From Polyrhizophydium stewartii (lineage: Eukaryota; Chytridiomycota; Chytridiomycetes; Rhizophydiales), in assembly GCA_027604665.1 (NCBI GenBank), contig JADGIZ010000028.1:1-40091 (forward strand): a stretch of 40,091 nt of DNA. Reading direction: 5' to 3'. The notes below the pieces were generated by a model, which was given only the letters and a program-made list of their open reading frames with translations, did not search any database and was not told the origin of the DNA. A program made the translations under genes and the position numbers. Below, in pieces: positions 22,326 to 33,926 of this stretch. Numbering within the stretch: position 1 is the stretch's first letter; every line of letters starts with the position of its first letter.

Positions 22326-23526
22326 ATGCTCGCCCAGACGCAGAAGGAGAACCTGGCCGCACACCGCATGCGCACGCCCATGGCCAAGGCCGCCGGCGCA
22401 GACCACTCTGCCGCCGGCGCGGGGTCTGGTCCGGTCAAGACAGGTGGCTGCGCGCTCGACAGTCCCCTGCTGCCCCTCGGCAGACCCGGCTGGCGTGGGC
22501 AGCTGTCGATGGGCTCGAGGCTGGTGTGGAAGGTGTCTCCCAGCAGCACCGACGACCAAGAACCTCTGCCCACCCTGCTTCTGCGTCTTGTGCCTCGGCG
22601 TCCCCAGCCAGCGCCAGTCCCGCTCGGCAGGCCGCCCGCCATCCGGACACGCCTGAGACGTCCGAGATTTCGTGTTGTCGGCGGACTGACCGGCGATCAT
22701 GGCTGCCTCCCCGCCGAGATGCACCGAGCAACGGCGCCGCCGCACCGAAGCGGGATATCCCGCCCGTTTGATCCTGAGCGCGCCCAACGGTTACGGAATG
22801 CTGACGCAAGTGGCTGCTCCAGTGCTGCGACCCGCCATCCGCTCCAGCGTGCTCGCAGAAAAGTCCAACACGGCCACCAAGCCGGCGCCGTCAGGCAAGA
22901 AGCCCCTTGTTGTTGTGGCGGCACCACCCGAAGCCAGTGCTGCCGGTGCCGGTGCGGCGCGCGTGCGTGCCCTGCGCGAGGTCACCAATAAGACGCCTAC
23001 GAGCGCGGACAGATCCGCTGCCAAGCGCGACAAGGCTGCGAGGCCCGCCACCGGAAAGTCTGTTCGCATCGCACCGGCCGACGGCAAGACGGCCCCAGGC
23101 ACCGGTGCCGGCGTCGCGCGCGCATTGCACACCCCGCACGCTCCGCTCGCGATCCATGCCAATCTGCAGCGCACTGCTGCCAAGGTTCCCAGTCGGCTCG
23201 CGGCTGGGTTTGCCAGCGCAGGCGCCAGCAGCGGCAGCGACGACGACGACGACGATCTGGAGGAGGACACCATCGAGTACATGCCGCCATCGACGTTTGG
23301 TGCTCTCTACCGCTTCCCGGACCACCTAGATGTCAACATCGCCTCGTTTTCCGGCCCACCCGCGTTTGAGCATGTGAGGCCGCAGATCCGCAAGAAGCTC
23401 GAGCTTGCCGGGCAGCTGGACCTCGAGCCGGTGCGTCCGCCGCCGCCAGTGCGAGCGCTATCGCCGATACACCACGACCTGGATATCCCGCCTTTTGAGT
23501 TCGACTCTAATGCACTGATCATTTGA
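22326..23526 (+). CDS. KEN-box protein, candidate securin-like APC/C substrate
   Basis: Two exons, 22326-22443 and 22823-23526, encode 273 residues. The 379-nt intron is long for this locus, but it has GCTGAC at about 22799 and preserves the frame. The N-terminus is MLAQTQKENL, with a KEN box at residues 7-9. Near residue 100 is RALREVTNK, which resembles the degenerate destruction-box region of securins and B-type cyclins. An acidic run (SDDDDDDLEED) is followed by TIEYMPP and a Pro/hydrophobic C-terminal third. The composition is disordered and basic, then acidic, as in securins. No catalytic domain is visible. Primary sequence similarity to a named family is weak, so function is inference. 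A continuous frame from ATG 22699 is the alternative start and would lack the KEN box. Confidence 0.6.
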
Positions 23527-23642
23527 TTCGATTCACAGTTCATGCTTATTCAACTGCCCGCCCGGCTTCGCCCGGCAGCAGTGCTTTCTTCCGACATGTG
23601 GCTGCGGAGCACCACATAAACCAAATAGCTCTGCGAGCCAAA

Positions 23643-25018
23643 TCACCTGCGCTGGTGCAGGCCGTGCACGCGCAGCTTGTCCTTGAAGTCGTCCCAGTCG
23701 ACGTATGTGCCCTTGAGGTGTCGGGCTCCGGACGCAGCGTCAAATGACTCGCGGCCGTGCAGCACGCGGCGGTTCGCAAAGATGACGCAGTCGCCAGGCT
23801 GCAGCAGCGTGCGATACACGAGCTCGGGGCGGTTGAGGATGTCCTCGAACACGCGGAACGCCGCGTAGAATGCGTCCACCACGTCGGGCGGCGCTTCAAG
23901 AGGTCCCTGGAACGGCGGCGCGTAGAAGACCTTGAGCCCGTCGTTGACATCGCCCGGCGTGATGGTCGGGCGGCTAAAGTGCATGTGGTGGCCGTCGTTG
24001 ATGTAGTGGAACGTCACGGGCACCTTGGCCAGTGTCTTGTAATGCTCGGGATGCTCTGTCTTGAGGATCTCGACGGCACGGTGCGTGTCCGTGAAGATCG
24101 AGTGCCCGCCCGTGACCGTGTTCTGCAGGCTGTGGAGGAACTGCAGGCCGGGTGGGGCCTCAAAGTACCTGCGCGATGTGAGCGTCAGCCTCGCGTCATG
24201 CTGAGTCGCGTTCCGCGATTCAGCCCGCACATCAGGTCCATGTGCAGGCCGAGGTACAGCGACGTGTACGCAATGTTCTTGGCGTCGGGCACACTGCGCA
24301 CGTCCCAGCTGGTGCCGTAGAACGTCTCGCGGATGCAGCCGATGCGGCGCGCAACCGTCTCGACTTGGCGGTCGTTGGTCGGCACGCCGCGCAGGAAGCA
24401 CAGGCCAAAGTCGCGAAGCTCGGCCAGCACGCCCTCGAGGCCCTCGCGCGTGCTGATGAAGGCGTCGTACGAGTGCTCGCGCCTGCTCGCGGCGTACGTC
24501 TCGGCGTCCCACAGCAGCGGGCGGACCGCAGGCACGGGCGGGGCTGCGTAGTTGTAGCGCCGCAGCCAGTCCAGCCCAAAGACGCTGGTGTGCGCGGCGC
24601 CGGGCTGGCCGCGCAGCGAGCCACTCTCCCACACGATCTCGAGGCGCGGCTTCTCGGCCGACACCGCGCCTGCGGCACCCGCCGCGCCAGCGCCCGCCTG
24701 GCCGCCGTCGAGAACCGTGACCTTGGCGGGCCGCACGCCCTGTGCAACGTCGGCCGACGAGTGCAGCTTCTGCCTGTTGCTCGGGTGGACGCACGCCGGG
24801 CACTGGCAGTTGTCGCGCAGCCACGTGAAGTGGAACCGCGACTCGCCGCTCGCCGCGGCCCCAGCAGCCGGGTCGTCCCACCGGAGCCGGAGGGATGTGG
24901 CGTCCGTCTCGGAAACCTGCAGCGTCGACCTGGCCCGCGCCCACCCACGCAGTGATACCTGCGCCGGCCGCGCGCTGCGGGGCCATGTGCGTCCTGCCAG
25001 CCTGCCAAGAGCGTTCAT
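23643..25018 (-). CDS. BBOX1: Gamma-butyrobetaine dioxygenase family (carnitine biosynthesis)
   Basis: Fe(II)/2-oxoglutarate dioxygenase that makes carnitine from gamma-butyrobetaine; trimethyllysine dioxygenase is a sister enzyme. Two exons, 25018-24231 and 24168-23643, encode 437 residues. The N-terminus is Arg-rich and Ser-containing, like a mitochondrial presequence. The N-terminal zinc-binding subdomain (WLRDNCQCPACVHPSNRQ) is present. The catalytic core has the HxD pair in LGLHMDLMYFEAPPGLQ, the distal His in RRVLHGRESF, and the 2OG-binding Arg in RHLKGTY. The last third aligns to the family end. The gene begins 27 nt after the stop of the upstream Ku70 gene on the same strand. BBOX versus TMLHE is not settled by sequence reading alone. 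Confidence 0.88.
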
Positions 25019-25045
25019 TCCCGAGTTGCAGGGAAAGTTGGTTGG

Positions 25046-27944
25046 TCATGGATGGCGAGCGAGGTACTGCTCGACGCAAGCAATCAGCTCGGGCTTGCGC
25101 TTGCCGCGGATCGGCCAGTTGACCGTCTGCAGGAACTCTGTCAGCTGCGCGATTGTGAGCTGCCCGAGATTGCCCTTGGCCGACAGCTCCCGAACGCCTT
25201 CGACGGACAGATCCACCGGCCCTCGCGATCTCTTGCTGGTCGTGCCCGTGCGCGATGCGCCGCTCGGACCTGCGCCGCTCGGACCTGCACCTGAGCTTTC
25301 TTGGCTGTCGCTGGGCCGCGCGGCTCGCTTTCGAGGCATTGGCTGAGAGGCGTCTTCATCGGCATCGTCCGTGCCCGCCGAGTCTGGGAGCGGGCGGACT
25401 GGCGCTGCTCTTCGGCCAGCGCGTGCCAGGCCTCCAGCACCGCCGCTCGCATTTGGTCCGATGCAGATCTGCGCAGCCGAGTCAGAGTAGTGCCTGCTGG
25501 ACCCAACCCAGCTTTCCAAGCGGCCGGGCTTACATTATTGAACGCTGCGATCAATGCGCCGTGCCGACTGCGGATGGCGTCCTCGTCGGGCAAGGTCGAG
25601 TCGACAAAGTCCACATCGTCGCGGCCGTACGCCTCGGCCTCGATCAGCTTGCCCAGCATTTGCAGCGCTGAATTCGCCGTTTCCGTCAGCCAAGAGCGAT
25701 CTCACGCTGTGGGCCAGCATGCGGCACAAGCACACCGGGGTTGTGGCAGACGGTAAAGTCAAAGTGGTTCATGGCCGCTGCGCGGATCAGCGCGGTCGCC
25801 GCGTCGAGATTCTGCGCGTCCACCGGGTCGCCGACAAAAGACAGCTTGCGAAGGTCGTCGCCAAAGGGGAGGAAGATGGCGTTGAACCCTGCGGGGATCT
25901 CGCGGCCAGTGGGATCGACTCCCTTGGCCTGCGGAAGCAGTGCCACCATGCGCGGGTTGGCCGTCTTGCGCGCGATCAGGCGGCAAATGGCCATCTTCTT
26001 GCGCTCGCACATGCGCTTGTGCAAGTGCGCAAAGAAGGACGTGCTCCCCTCGAACAGCTGCGTGCAAATGTCAGATCGCGAATCGCAGCTCAAGGATACC
26101 AGTAAGACAGGCGCACCGACTCGTCCGGCACGACAAAGACCGAAGGCCGGACATTGTGTTTGAGCTTGAGATCTCCAATGTCCTTGAATCCGAGCAGCAA
26201 GAGACCGGGCGAGCCGATTGTCTTGATCTGATCAAGCTCGTCTTTTGTGAAGATGGCCTGCGTTCGAACCGAAACAATCAGCATGCATCTAGCTAGCTGT
26301 CGAGCCACACATACAAGCGTCACGCACCCGGGCGTCTCCAAGCTCGTAAAAGTACTTGAGGTCTTTTGGACCGAGCAGCTCGCGCGTGGTCTGAGTTTAA
26401 ATCGCGCGGCGATTGAGTCAGCACGCCCCTTCGACCGAAAAAAAGACGCGGATAAAGCCTCACCGAGCAAATGAGTCCCGACTGCGTGACAACTTCACGG
26501 CCGTCAATGTCAACCTTGGTTGAGTCGGGAGCCTTCTTCTCCATGATCAGATAGAAGCTGACCGGTGGCCGGTGCAGCAAGTCAGCATGTCGGCGCCAAA
26601 TGTCCTCGTGGACGTGAAACTTACGCTTTGACACCGATCTGAAGCGTTTGTGAGATTTGGAACGGGACGCGGAAGGCAACGCGCTTCTTGAACTCCTTCT
26701 GTTGCACTCGCTCCGCCAGCGCCTTGTAGTCACCATCAAGCGGCATGGCGCTCTTCTCGACGTCTTCGTCGCGCCAAAACTCTGTGATCTTGCCGTAGAA
26801 CAAGCTGAAGTCGAATCTCTCTGTCGGCGTCTTGTTGAGGGCAAACAACTCGATCGAGATGTGGTTGTTCTCGAGATCCTGGTGGTGGAGAGATCAGCGA
26901 GCGTCATTTCAAACAAAAGTGATCGCCACAGCAGCGCAAGCCGGACCTTGATGCGCGTGTTTGCCGAGTCAAGCGCAGTCTGCGAGCCCTTTGTTGGGTC
27001 GTCGTTGTTGGTGATCAGGAAGATGCGCTTGCGAGCCATGCGAGGTGCGCTGGAAGAACACCAGGGTCAGCGCGGAGAAGATGTGCAAACTGCACATGTT
27101 CACATCGTGTTCGAACCTGCGCGAGAAGATGTTTGTTGCGAGCCAGAACACTTGGTGAAACTGGCATTCGCCTGGGCCACCAACTGCATCGGCGAGCTTG
27201 GCGGGATCTGTCGAGTGCAGATTGAGTGGTCGGCGTGCACGAGCGTTCGTTGGACAGCGCACGCACCGCCAGACAGCTCCTCGAGGCGCTTGATGTTTGC
27301 GATGCTGGGCAGGTCCATGTCGACGAGTTTGTGGATGCCGGCGCACCCCAGTTCGTTGCGGGTGGTCGACTGCTCGGCAATGCAGTGTGAGCGCACCGAG
27401 GCCGCAACGCTCGAACAGCTTATTCAACGCACCGTGCCAAACAGCACCAGGCTGATTGTATCCGAGTCGCTCTGCTTGATCTTGGCCTGCATGAACACCG
27501 TGATCGCAGCCAGAGACGCCTGGAGCGGTGACCGCCCGAGGCCCGCGGGCACGGCTCTCATGGACTCGGACGCATCGACGAGAAACAGGTCGCAGCACCT
27601 GTCGTTGACGAGTTGCTGCGTGCGGGCAGTGCAGGGCGAGCCGTAGTCAGACCATGCCGTGCATACGCCCACAGTGCAGCTCATCTGCAGGCCTCCGTCG
27701 CCTGCGGCTGCGCTGCCCAGGCTGCGCAGGCGGCCCCGGCTGTCGGACGCACCCTGTCCGCCGTCGCCTCGTCCTCCTCGTCGGCATCGCGCTCCTCGGC
27801 CATCGTGCGCCAGTCAGGGAAGCCGAAAGCGCTAGCCGTGGCGGTCGTCGCCGCATGGCCGTACGTGTTGTCGCTCCCCGGGCCCGCGCCGGCGCCGGCA
27901 CCCGAGGTCAGCGACGCCGTGACCGTTCCGGACGCGAGCGACAT
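25046..27944 (-). CDS. XRCC6: Ku70 DNA end-binding protein (NHEJ)
   Basis: Subunit of the Ku heterodimer that binds double-strand breaks for non-homologous end joining and protects telomeres. Twelve phase-consistent exons: 27944-27753, 27615-27433, 27369-27267, 27207-27117, 27049-26947, 26878-26625, 26557-26464, 26390-26328, 26257-26117, 26057-25736, 25667-25534, 25468-25046, giving 700 residues. Layout: a low-complexity N-terminus (about 1-64), a vWA-like domain (LFLVDASESM, KRIFLITNNDDP), the Ku beta-barrel (LQIGVKA, KYFYELGD, LLLLGFKD), the C-terminal arm (LFEGSTSFFAHL, then CERKKMAICR, then LPFGDDLRKL; NPALQMLGKLIEAEAYGRDD), and a C-terminal SAP domain (LSAKGNLGQLTIAQLTEFLQ, then GKRKPELI). 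It is longer than human Ku70 (609) because of disordered N-terminal and linker segments. It is divergent from TAF1. Confidence 0.94.
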
Positions 27945-28167
27945 TGCCGATCCCGGTCAAAGGAAGCAGGGGCCGCAACGGGGACTCCCGGCCCTTGCAC
28001 TGCTGTGGGCAGCGGTGGCCGACGAGCGAGCGTCGCAGTCGCGGCCGTCTGTCTCGAGCCTCTGCTTTCTGCCGCGCGCGGCACGCCCGCTTGCGGCCTT
28101 GCATGGGCTGACCGTCGGTGCATGGAGACCGAGAAGTCGCGGCGCAATCTCACCTTGCCCGGCCGCA
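27945..28167. promoter_or_regulatory. Divergent intergenic region Ku70 / TAF1
   Basis: 223 bp of GC-rich sequence between two start codons. No specific motif was recognised. Confidence 0.4.
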
Positions 28168-31100
28168 ATGAGCGAGACGCAGCAGCATGGCGGCACCGGC
28201 GCGCTGCCGTACATGTTCGGCAACGTCGACGAGCGCGGCCAGCTCGAGCAAGACGCCTTCGACGAGGTGCGTCCCGCGCGCACCCGCCCGCGAGCTGCGC
28301 ACCCGCACGCCGCGGCAGGAGCAGCCGCCTGGTCGCTGACGCTGCTCAACAACGCTCGCCCCTCGGCACGCGACGGCGCTCGCGCGGACAGGACCTGCGC
28401 GAGGCCCTCAACAGCCGCGAGGCCGCAGAGTACCTCGACCGCATCATCACCAACACCATCGAGCTCAGCGATGCGCCGTTCATATCGTCCGACTTCAGCG
28501 CCTCGCGCATCCAGCCCACGGCCGACGCCATCGACTACTCCAACATCGACGAGCTCGCCGAGGACCTGACGGTGCCCGAGCCATCGTTCCAGCAGTCGGT
28601 GCCGATGATGCAGCAGCAGATGATGGGCATGCCGCAATCCTTCTCGGCTTTCCCGACTCCGTTTGCGGCCTCGTTCCCGACGGCGTTTCCCTCGGCGCCG
28701 TTCCCAGTCCAAGGCGCAGCGGCCACCTTCCAGCCGGCGCTCTCCCAGCCGACGTTCTCGGCGCCTCTGACCTTCCAGCAAGCGCCTGCGCCTGCGCGCG
28801 GCGCTCAAGGCGACGACGACGACTACGACGAAGGCGACGCGGGCGGCGTGGACGATGCTGCTGCGCCTGCGCCTGCGCCAACCGGCTTCATGCCCTTCCA
28901 GCCGCTCGGCGCCATCGGCATCCAGAACCAGCAGCCGCACCAGCCCATGCCGTTCTCGATCCCGGCCATGCAGCCAATGACCATCATCCCGCCGTTCATG
29001 CCCATGATGCCGTTCAACCCGCAGGCCATCGGCATTGCGCCACCGGCGCCGCCAAAGGTCTTCGACAAGGAGCGCCTTGCTGAGCTGTTTCCTGGGTACG
29101 ACCAAGGCCGCCTGCGCTTCTCGGAGCTGTTTGCACCAAAGATCGTCAAGCGGCCCGTCTACCTGCGCATGGAGGTCCCAAAGAAGTGTATGTGCGCTTG
29201 CTTTGCATCAGCCGGCGTCGGTGTACCGGCGCTTTCATGTTGGCTGACGCTGGAACAATCGCGCAGTACGCAAAGATCCATATTACGAAGTCATGCGCGA
29301 CGACCGCGACGAGTTTGACCGCCCGATCCCGCCAAGGTTCCAGATCGAACCGCCAAAGCCTGCGGCGTCTTCGCTGTCGTCCAAGCTCGAGCCCTCCTCG
29401 GACTCTGACGGCCCAAAGGAGGGCGACGGCGACGTGCCTGCCCTGGGCCAGCCTGGCGCGGCCTCGACGGGCAAGGCAGGTATCCTTGACGAGCACACCC
29501 TCGCGCCAATCATGCTCGACACATGGGAGGAAAAGGTCATTTGGGACGACGAGCAGACGGACGGCGACGCCATGAACGTCGACGTTGCTCCCAGCAAGCC
29601 GTATGCGCCGCCGGACTTGCCGCCGCTATCGAGATCTTTGAGGCTGACGCGACTCGTTGCTTGACGCACTGCGGGGCTGCAGGCGTGTTCTTGCGCGCTT
29701 CCGCAACGCGCATCTCGATCAGGACGACTGGCTCGATGCGATTGTGTTTGACGAAGAGGCACCAGCAGGCCGCGTGCCTTTCCATCTCGACGATCCGAGT
29801 CTGGTCATCTCGCAGCAGAAGCTTGCTGAAATCGCAAAGAGCGCCGATCCGAAAATGGCGCAGGTGACCTCGTTCTACAAGACGCGGGTAGGCTTGGCCG
29901 CATGCACCATGCCTGCAGCTCCCGCGGATACTGACCCTCAGCACACACGCAGCCCGACGGCAAGCTCATTGATCGCTTCAACATATCCGAGGACTGGCTC
30001 TACGAGTTCACCAAGCCGCGCACAACGCAGGTCCGCCAGACGTATGGCCCTGTCAGCATCCAGCACTCGTTGCCCGTCATCAAGATGCATCCCCACTATG
30101 TGTGTTGCGCATCACCGCGTCGCGCACCACTCTTCAACGCTCGCTGACTGAGCCGCATAACCCGGGCAGCTCAAGCCGCTCCTGCATCTGAGGGAGCTGC
30201 GCTCATTCCACCGCCCGGCAATCAAGCTGCCGCTTAATCAGGACATCCACTTTTCGCGTCTCAAGGCCATCAAGAAGCGGCCCAAGGAAGTCGATCCGTC
30301 AGAGCTCATGCGCACGCCAAAAGATATCAGTCTCAAGGACACGTCGAAATTCGTCCTGATGGAATACTCGGTGCGCCGCGCTTGCTTGCTCCGCTGATGC
30401 GCCGACACTTGCGCCTGACAAAAGTGATCCGCCCTCCGGCGCGTACAGGAAGAGTATCCGCTTATTATGCAGGCGATCGGCATGGCGAGCTTGATCTACA
30501 ACTACTACAGAAAGAAGGACGACAAGGACAACTTCACGCCAAAGGTGCAGCTCGCAAAACGCCGCTCCCGCCGCTTGTTTTAACATCGCTGTGACACTCA
30601 CGGTGCCCATCGTCGTCACGCCCAACGTTGCAGATGCAAAACGGCGTTGCGCAGATTCTCGAGTCCGTCGATGCGTCGCCCTTTTTTGGATACGGCGACG
30701 TCAAGCCTGGTCAGACAATCCAGGTTCTCTACAACAACCTGTTCCGCGCTCCCATCTTTCCCCAGAATGCACCGCAGACCGACTTTCTGCTGATCCGGTA
30801 TGCGCATTCTTGGATGGCCGTTGATCAGCCTCGCTGCCGCGCTGACCCAGCTTGCGCACCGCAGCCACACGTACCAGCAAAAGACACGTTATTTCCTGCG
30901 CGAGATTCCAAACATGTACGTCGTCGGCCAGAACTTCCCTGTCCAGGAGGTGCCGCGTCCGCAAGCGCGCAAGATCACTCAGTCTCTCAAGCTGCGCCTG
31001 CAGGTGCGTCGCGACTTGTCTCTATTGCTGCATGTACACTCCGGCCTTGACGCTGACGGCATGGCTCTGCCAGGTTGTGTCGTATCGGCTCATGTGGAAG

Positions 31101-33751
31101 GACCCGTTCAAGCGCCTCCGCTACGACAAGCTCAAGAAGTTCTTCCCGATGTTCTCGGATGCGCAGATCCGCCAGAAGCTCAAGGCAAGCCAGCAGCTCT
31201 TGCTCGCATCTGCACCTGCTGCAGAATCTGTCCGCGGACCAGCGACCGAGAGCTGACCGGGCAAGGTGTGCAGGAGTTTGCGCAGTATCTCAAGAAGGGC
31301 GAGAACACGGGCTGGTGGAAGCTCAAGAGCAACATCCAGATGCCTGACGAGGACGGCATCCGCAAGATCATCACGCCCGAGCAGGTCAGGGTCGTTTTGC
31401 TGTCTTGATCTGCGTGTGTGCTCTCTCAAATTGCAGCTGACAGAGTCGGTCGTCTGTGGATGCAGGTGTGCTTGTACCAGAGCACGCTGGTTGGCCAGCA
31501 GCGCCTGCGCGATGCAGGCTATGGCAACGACGATCTGCGGGATGTGCAGAACGAGGAGGAAGAGTCGACCCTGGACATTGAGGTGCAGCTCGCACCATGG
31601 GTTACGACCAAGAACTTTGTCGTTGCCGCCACGGTTGGTTTGCACTGCTTGTCATGTTGCTGTGCGGCCTGCCCCGCTGACCGGCGATCACGGCGGAAAC
31701 ATACAGGGCAAAGGCATGATCAAGCTCTTTGGACCAGGCGACCCGACTGGCTGCGGCGAGGGCTTCAGCTTCATCCGCGCGTCTATGAAGGAGATGTTCT
31801 TCAAGTCGGGTGTCTCGGAGAACCTGCGCAACGGTAAGAGGGCGGCATTTCAAATGTGCGCGGACGCAAGGGCCTGCCGCTTACTCGCAGCTTGCGTCAG
31901 CCTTTATCGACGCCAAAGCGCGCCAGACTTATCACAAGTACTCGATTGTCGAACAGCAGAAGGAGTACAAGGAGGAGGTGCGAACGGCGTCGCCCCCATG
32001 AGAGGCGGCCGCACGATTGCTGAGCATGTGCGGCTGCAGATTGAGCGCATCTGGACCAAGCAGCTACGTTCGCTTGGATCGACACGCCCGCCCGAGGACG
32101 ATCCCAGCGACATGGAGCGCATGAGGCAGAGCAAGCGCGTGAGTGTCTCGGGTGCACTGCTGGTGCATCGCCTGTGCAGCTGGTTAACGTCTCATCGCCC
32201 CCTCAGCAACTCGAAGCCGACGAGGAGCGCGACCGCAGGCGGCGGTTCGGCCACCCAGGCGCGGCCTCTCCGACCGCGCACTCGCCGCCCGCTGTTTCCC
32301 GCGGTGACGGTGCGCCTTGCAGCCGCCTATGATCTTGGCGCGATGAACGCGGCTGACGAGTCGCTCGTGATGCAGCTGGCCAGTATTCTGACGCGGAGCC
32401 GGACGACAATGGGTCGATGCACGGCAGCATGGCAGCGAACAAGAACAAGGTGCTGGTCATCAGCCGGCTCGTGCGCAACGAGCGGGGAGAGCTCAACTGG
32501 AAGTCCGAGGTCATCCGCGACGGCCGCGTCATCAACGCATATCTGCGGCATCGCAACCTGATCGAGAACCAGGACGTGGACGAGTGGGTCGCAGCCGACA
32601 GACAGAGAGCGTGTGGGTCTGAGCAGCATTGGATGGCTTGCTGACACAATGCTTGGTTTCTACAGGGACTATTACGCCTCGCTTTCTGAGGAGGAAAGGC
32701 TCAAGTTCAGGCAGCGCCGCACGCGCGACCACGTCTCGCGTCTTCAAGCCAAGCTCGGCAAGAAGCCGACCTACGCCGCTGAGCCCGAGGAGGGCCAAAC
32801 GGCCGATGGCGCCGGGCTGCTGGACGAGAACGGCGACAGGATCGCGGGTGATCCTCACGGCGCAGAACAGCCTGGCGCGCCGGGCGATCCCGCGATGGCC
32901 GACGCGGCTGCCCTGGCCAATCCTGCACTCGCCGCGGTCGCCGGTGCGCAGGGGCCTGGCACACCAGGGCAGGGCAAGGCATCAGGCTCGGCTGGCGGCA
33001 GCTCGCGCAAGCGCCGCGCCGCCGATGCAAGTGCCGACGCGACGCCGTCGCAGCCCAAGGTGCCGCGCCGCGGCAGCCCCAAGATCGAGCTTTCGAACCG
33101 GCTTGCGCCGCTGATTGCCGAGATTGTCGCGATGCCGGGCATCGGGCCGCTGATCACGCTGCCGGCGCCGCACGAGGTGGCTGGCTACGCCGAGCGCGTG
33201 CCGACGCCCAAGTCGTTCGACCAGATCCAGAAGGACGTCAAGAACTACAAGTACAAGTCGGGCGAGGCGTTCCTTGCGGACGTTCAGCTTGTTGCGAGCA
33301 ACTGCGCGGCAATCTATGGCACCAACAACGACCTGTACGCTCTGGCAGCGGCGGCCGTCAACCGTGTACATGCGTTCATGGCTGAGGTGAGGCGGCCCAG
33401 TGCATCGCCCTTGCGTCTGCCGTGGATTACGCTGACACTTTTCAGTTTGCCGAGGACATGGCTCGGCTTGCGCAAGCATTGGCGATCGATCCGGTGAGCG
33501 ACGCCAACCGCCAGCGCTTGCGGGTTTCGCCTGCTGACACGCACGCACGATCGACACACCAGGCGGCACGTGCCGCCGCAGCTGCAGCTGGCGTGCCAGC
33601 TGGCCAGGTGCCCGCGGAGCAAGGCGGCTTCAAGCACGAGCCCGACTCGCACATCCCGTACCCGCAAGCCGCGGCATATGGTGCGGCGATGCTGCCTGGA
33701 TCGCAGGACCCTTCATCCTTTTCGGGAGCGATGCAGGGCGGCGGCATGTGA
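28168..33751 (+). CDS. TAF1: TFIID subunit TAF1 with a single bromodomain
   Basis: Largest TFIID scaffold subunit. Nineteen exons in phase: 28168-28266, 28392-29187, 29267-29600, 29683-29887, 29953-30099, 30170-30370, 30449-30544, 30634-30797, 30865-31003, 31074-31184, 31274-31384, 31466-31633, 31707-31833, 31901-31977, 32040-32138, 32207-32303, 32376-32583, 32666-33386, 33446-33751; 1401 residues. An N-terminal TAND-like acidic region is followed by the DUF3591 core (LRSFHRP, then LMRTPKDI, YNNLFRAPIF, MYVVGQNFPVQEVP, DAGYG, and DPTGCGEGFSF). A basic helical region (KNKVLVISRLVRNERGE, DYYASLSEEERLKFRQRR) leads to one bromodomain at about 1195-1300 (LSNRLAPLIAEIV, then CAAIYGTNNDLY). The CCHC zinc knuckle present in animal TAF1 was not seen. 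One intron appears to be GC-AG. Confidence 0.94.
31185..31273 (+). other. Probable GC-AG intron in TAF1
   Basis: Donor AAG|GCAAGC rather than GT. GCTGAC lies upstream of the acceptor GTGCAG. Splicing here joins QKLK to EFAQYLKKGENTGWW in frame, as in TAF1 homologues, and no GT donor in the interval gives that join. Confidence 0.75.
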
Positions 33752-33926
33752 TGCGCCAGAGACTGTACACTCTGCAGGCGGCGCACAATAACAAACTGCA
33801 TAGCTTCTGTCGAGTTGCTGCTTTGTGATATTCGGCGTTGAGAGGGAACGAGCCAGAGGCTGAATGCACGTGAGCTTGCTCTTCAATGAACGCAGCTTGC
33901 CACCCCAAAATGCACGTGAGCGTGCG

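Noticed and set aside
21483..22991. 502-codon plus-strand open frame antisense to NUFIP1
   Set aside because: Only its last part around 22326-22443 is credible (the KEN-box exon). The rest is Arg-rich shadow of the NUFIP1 exon.
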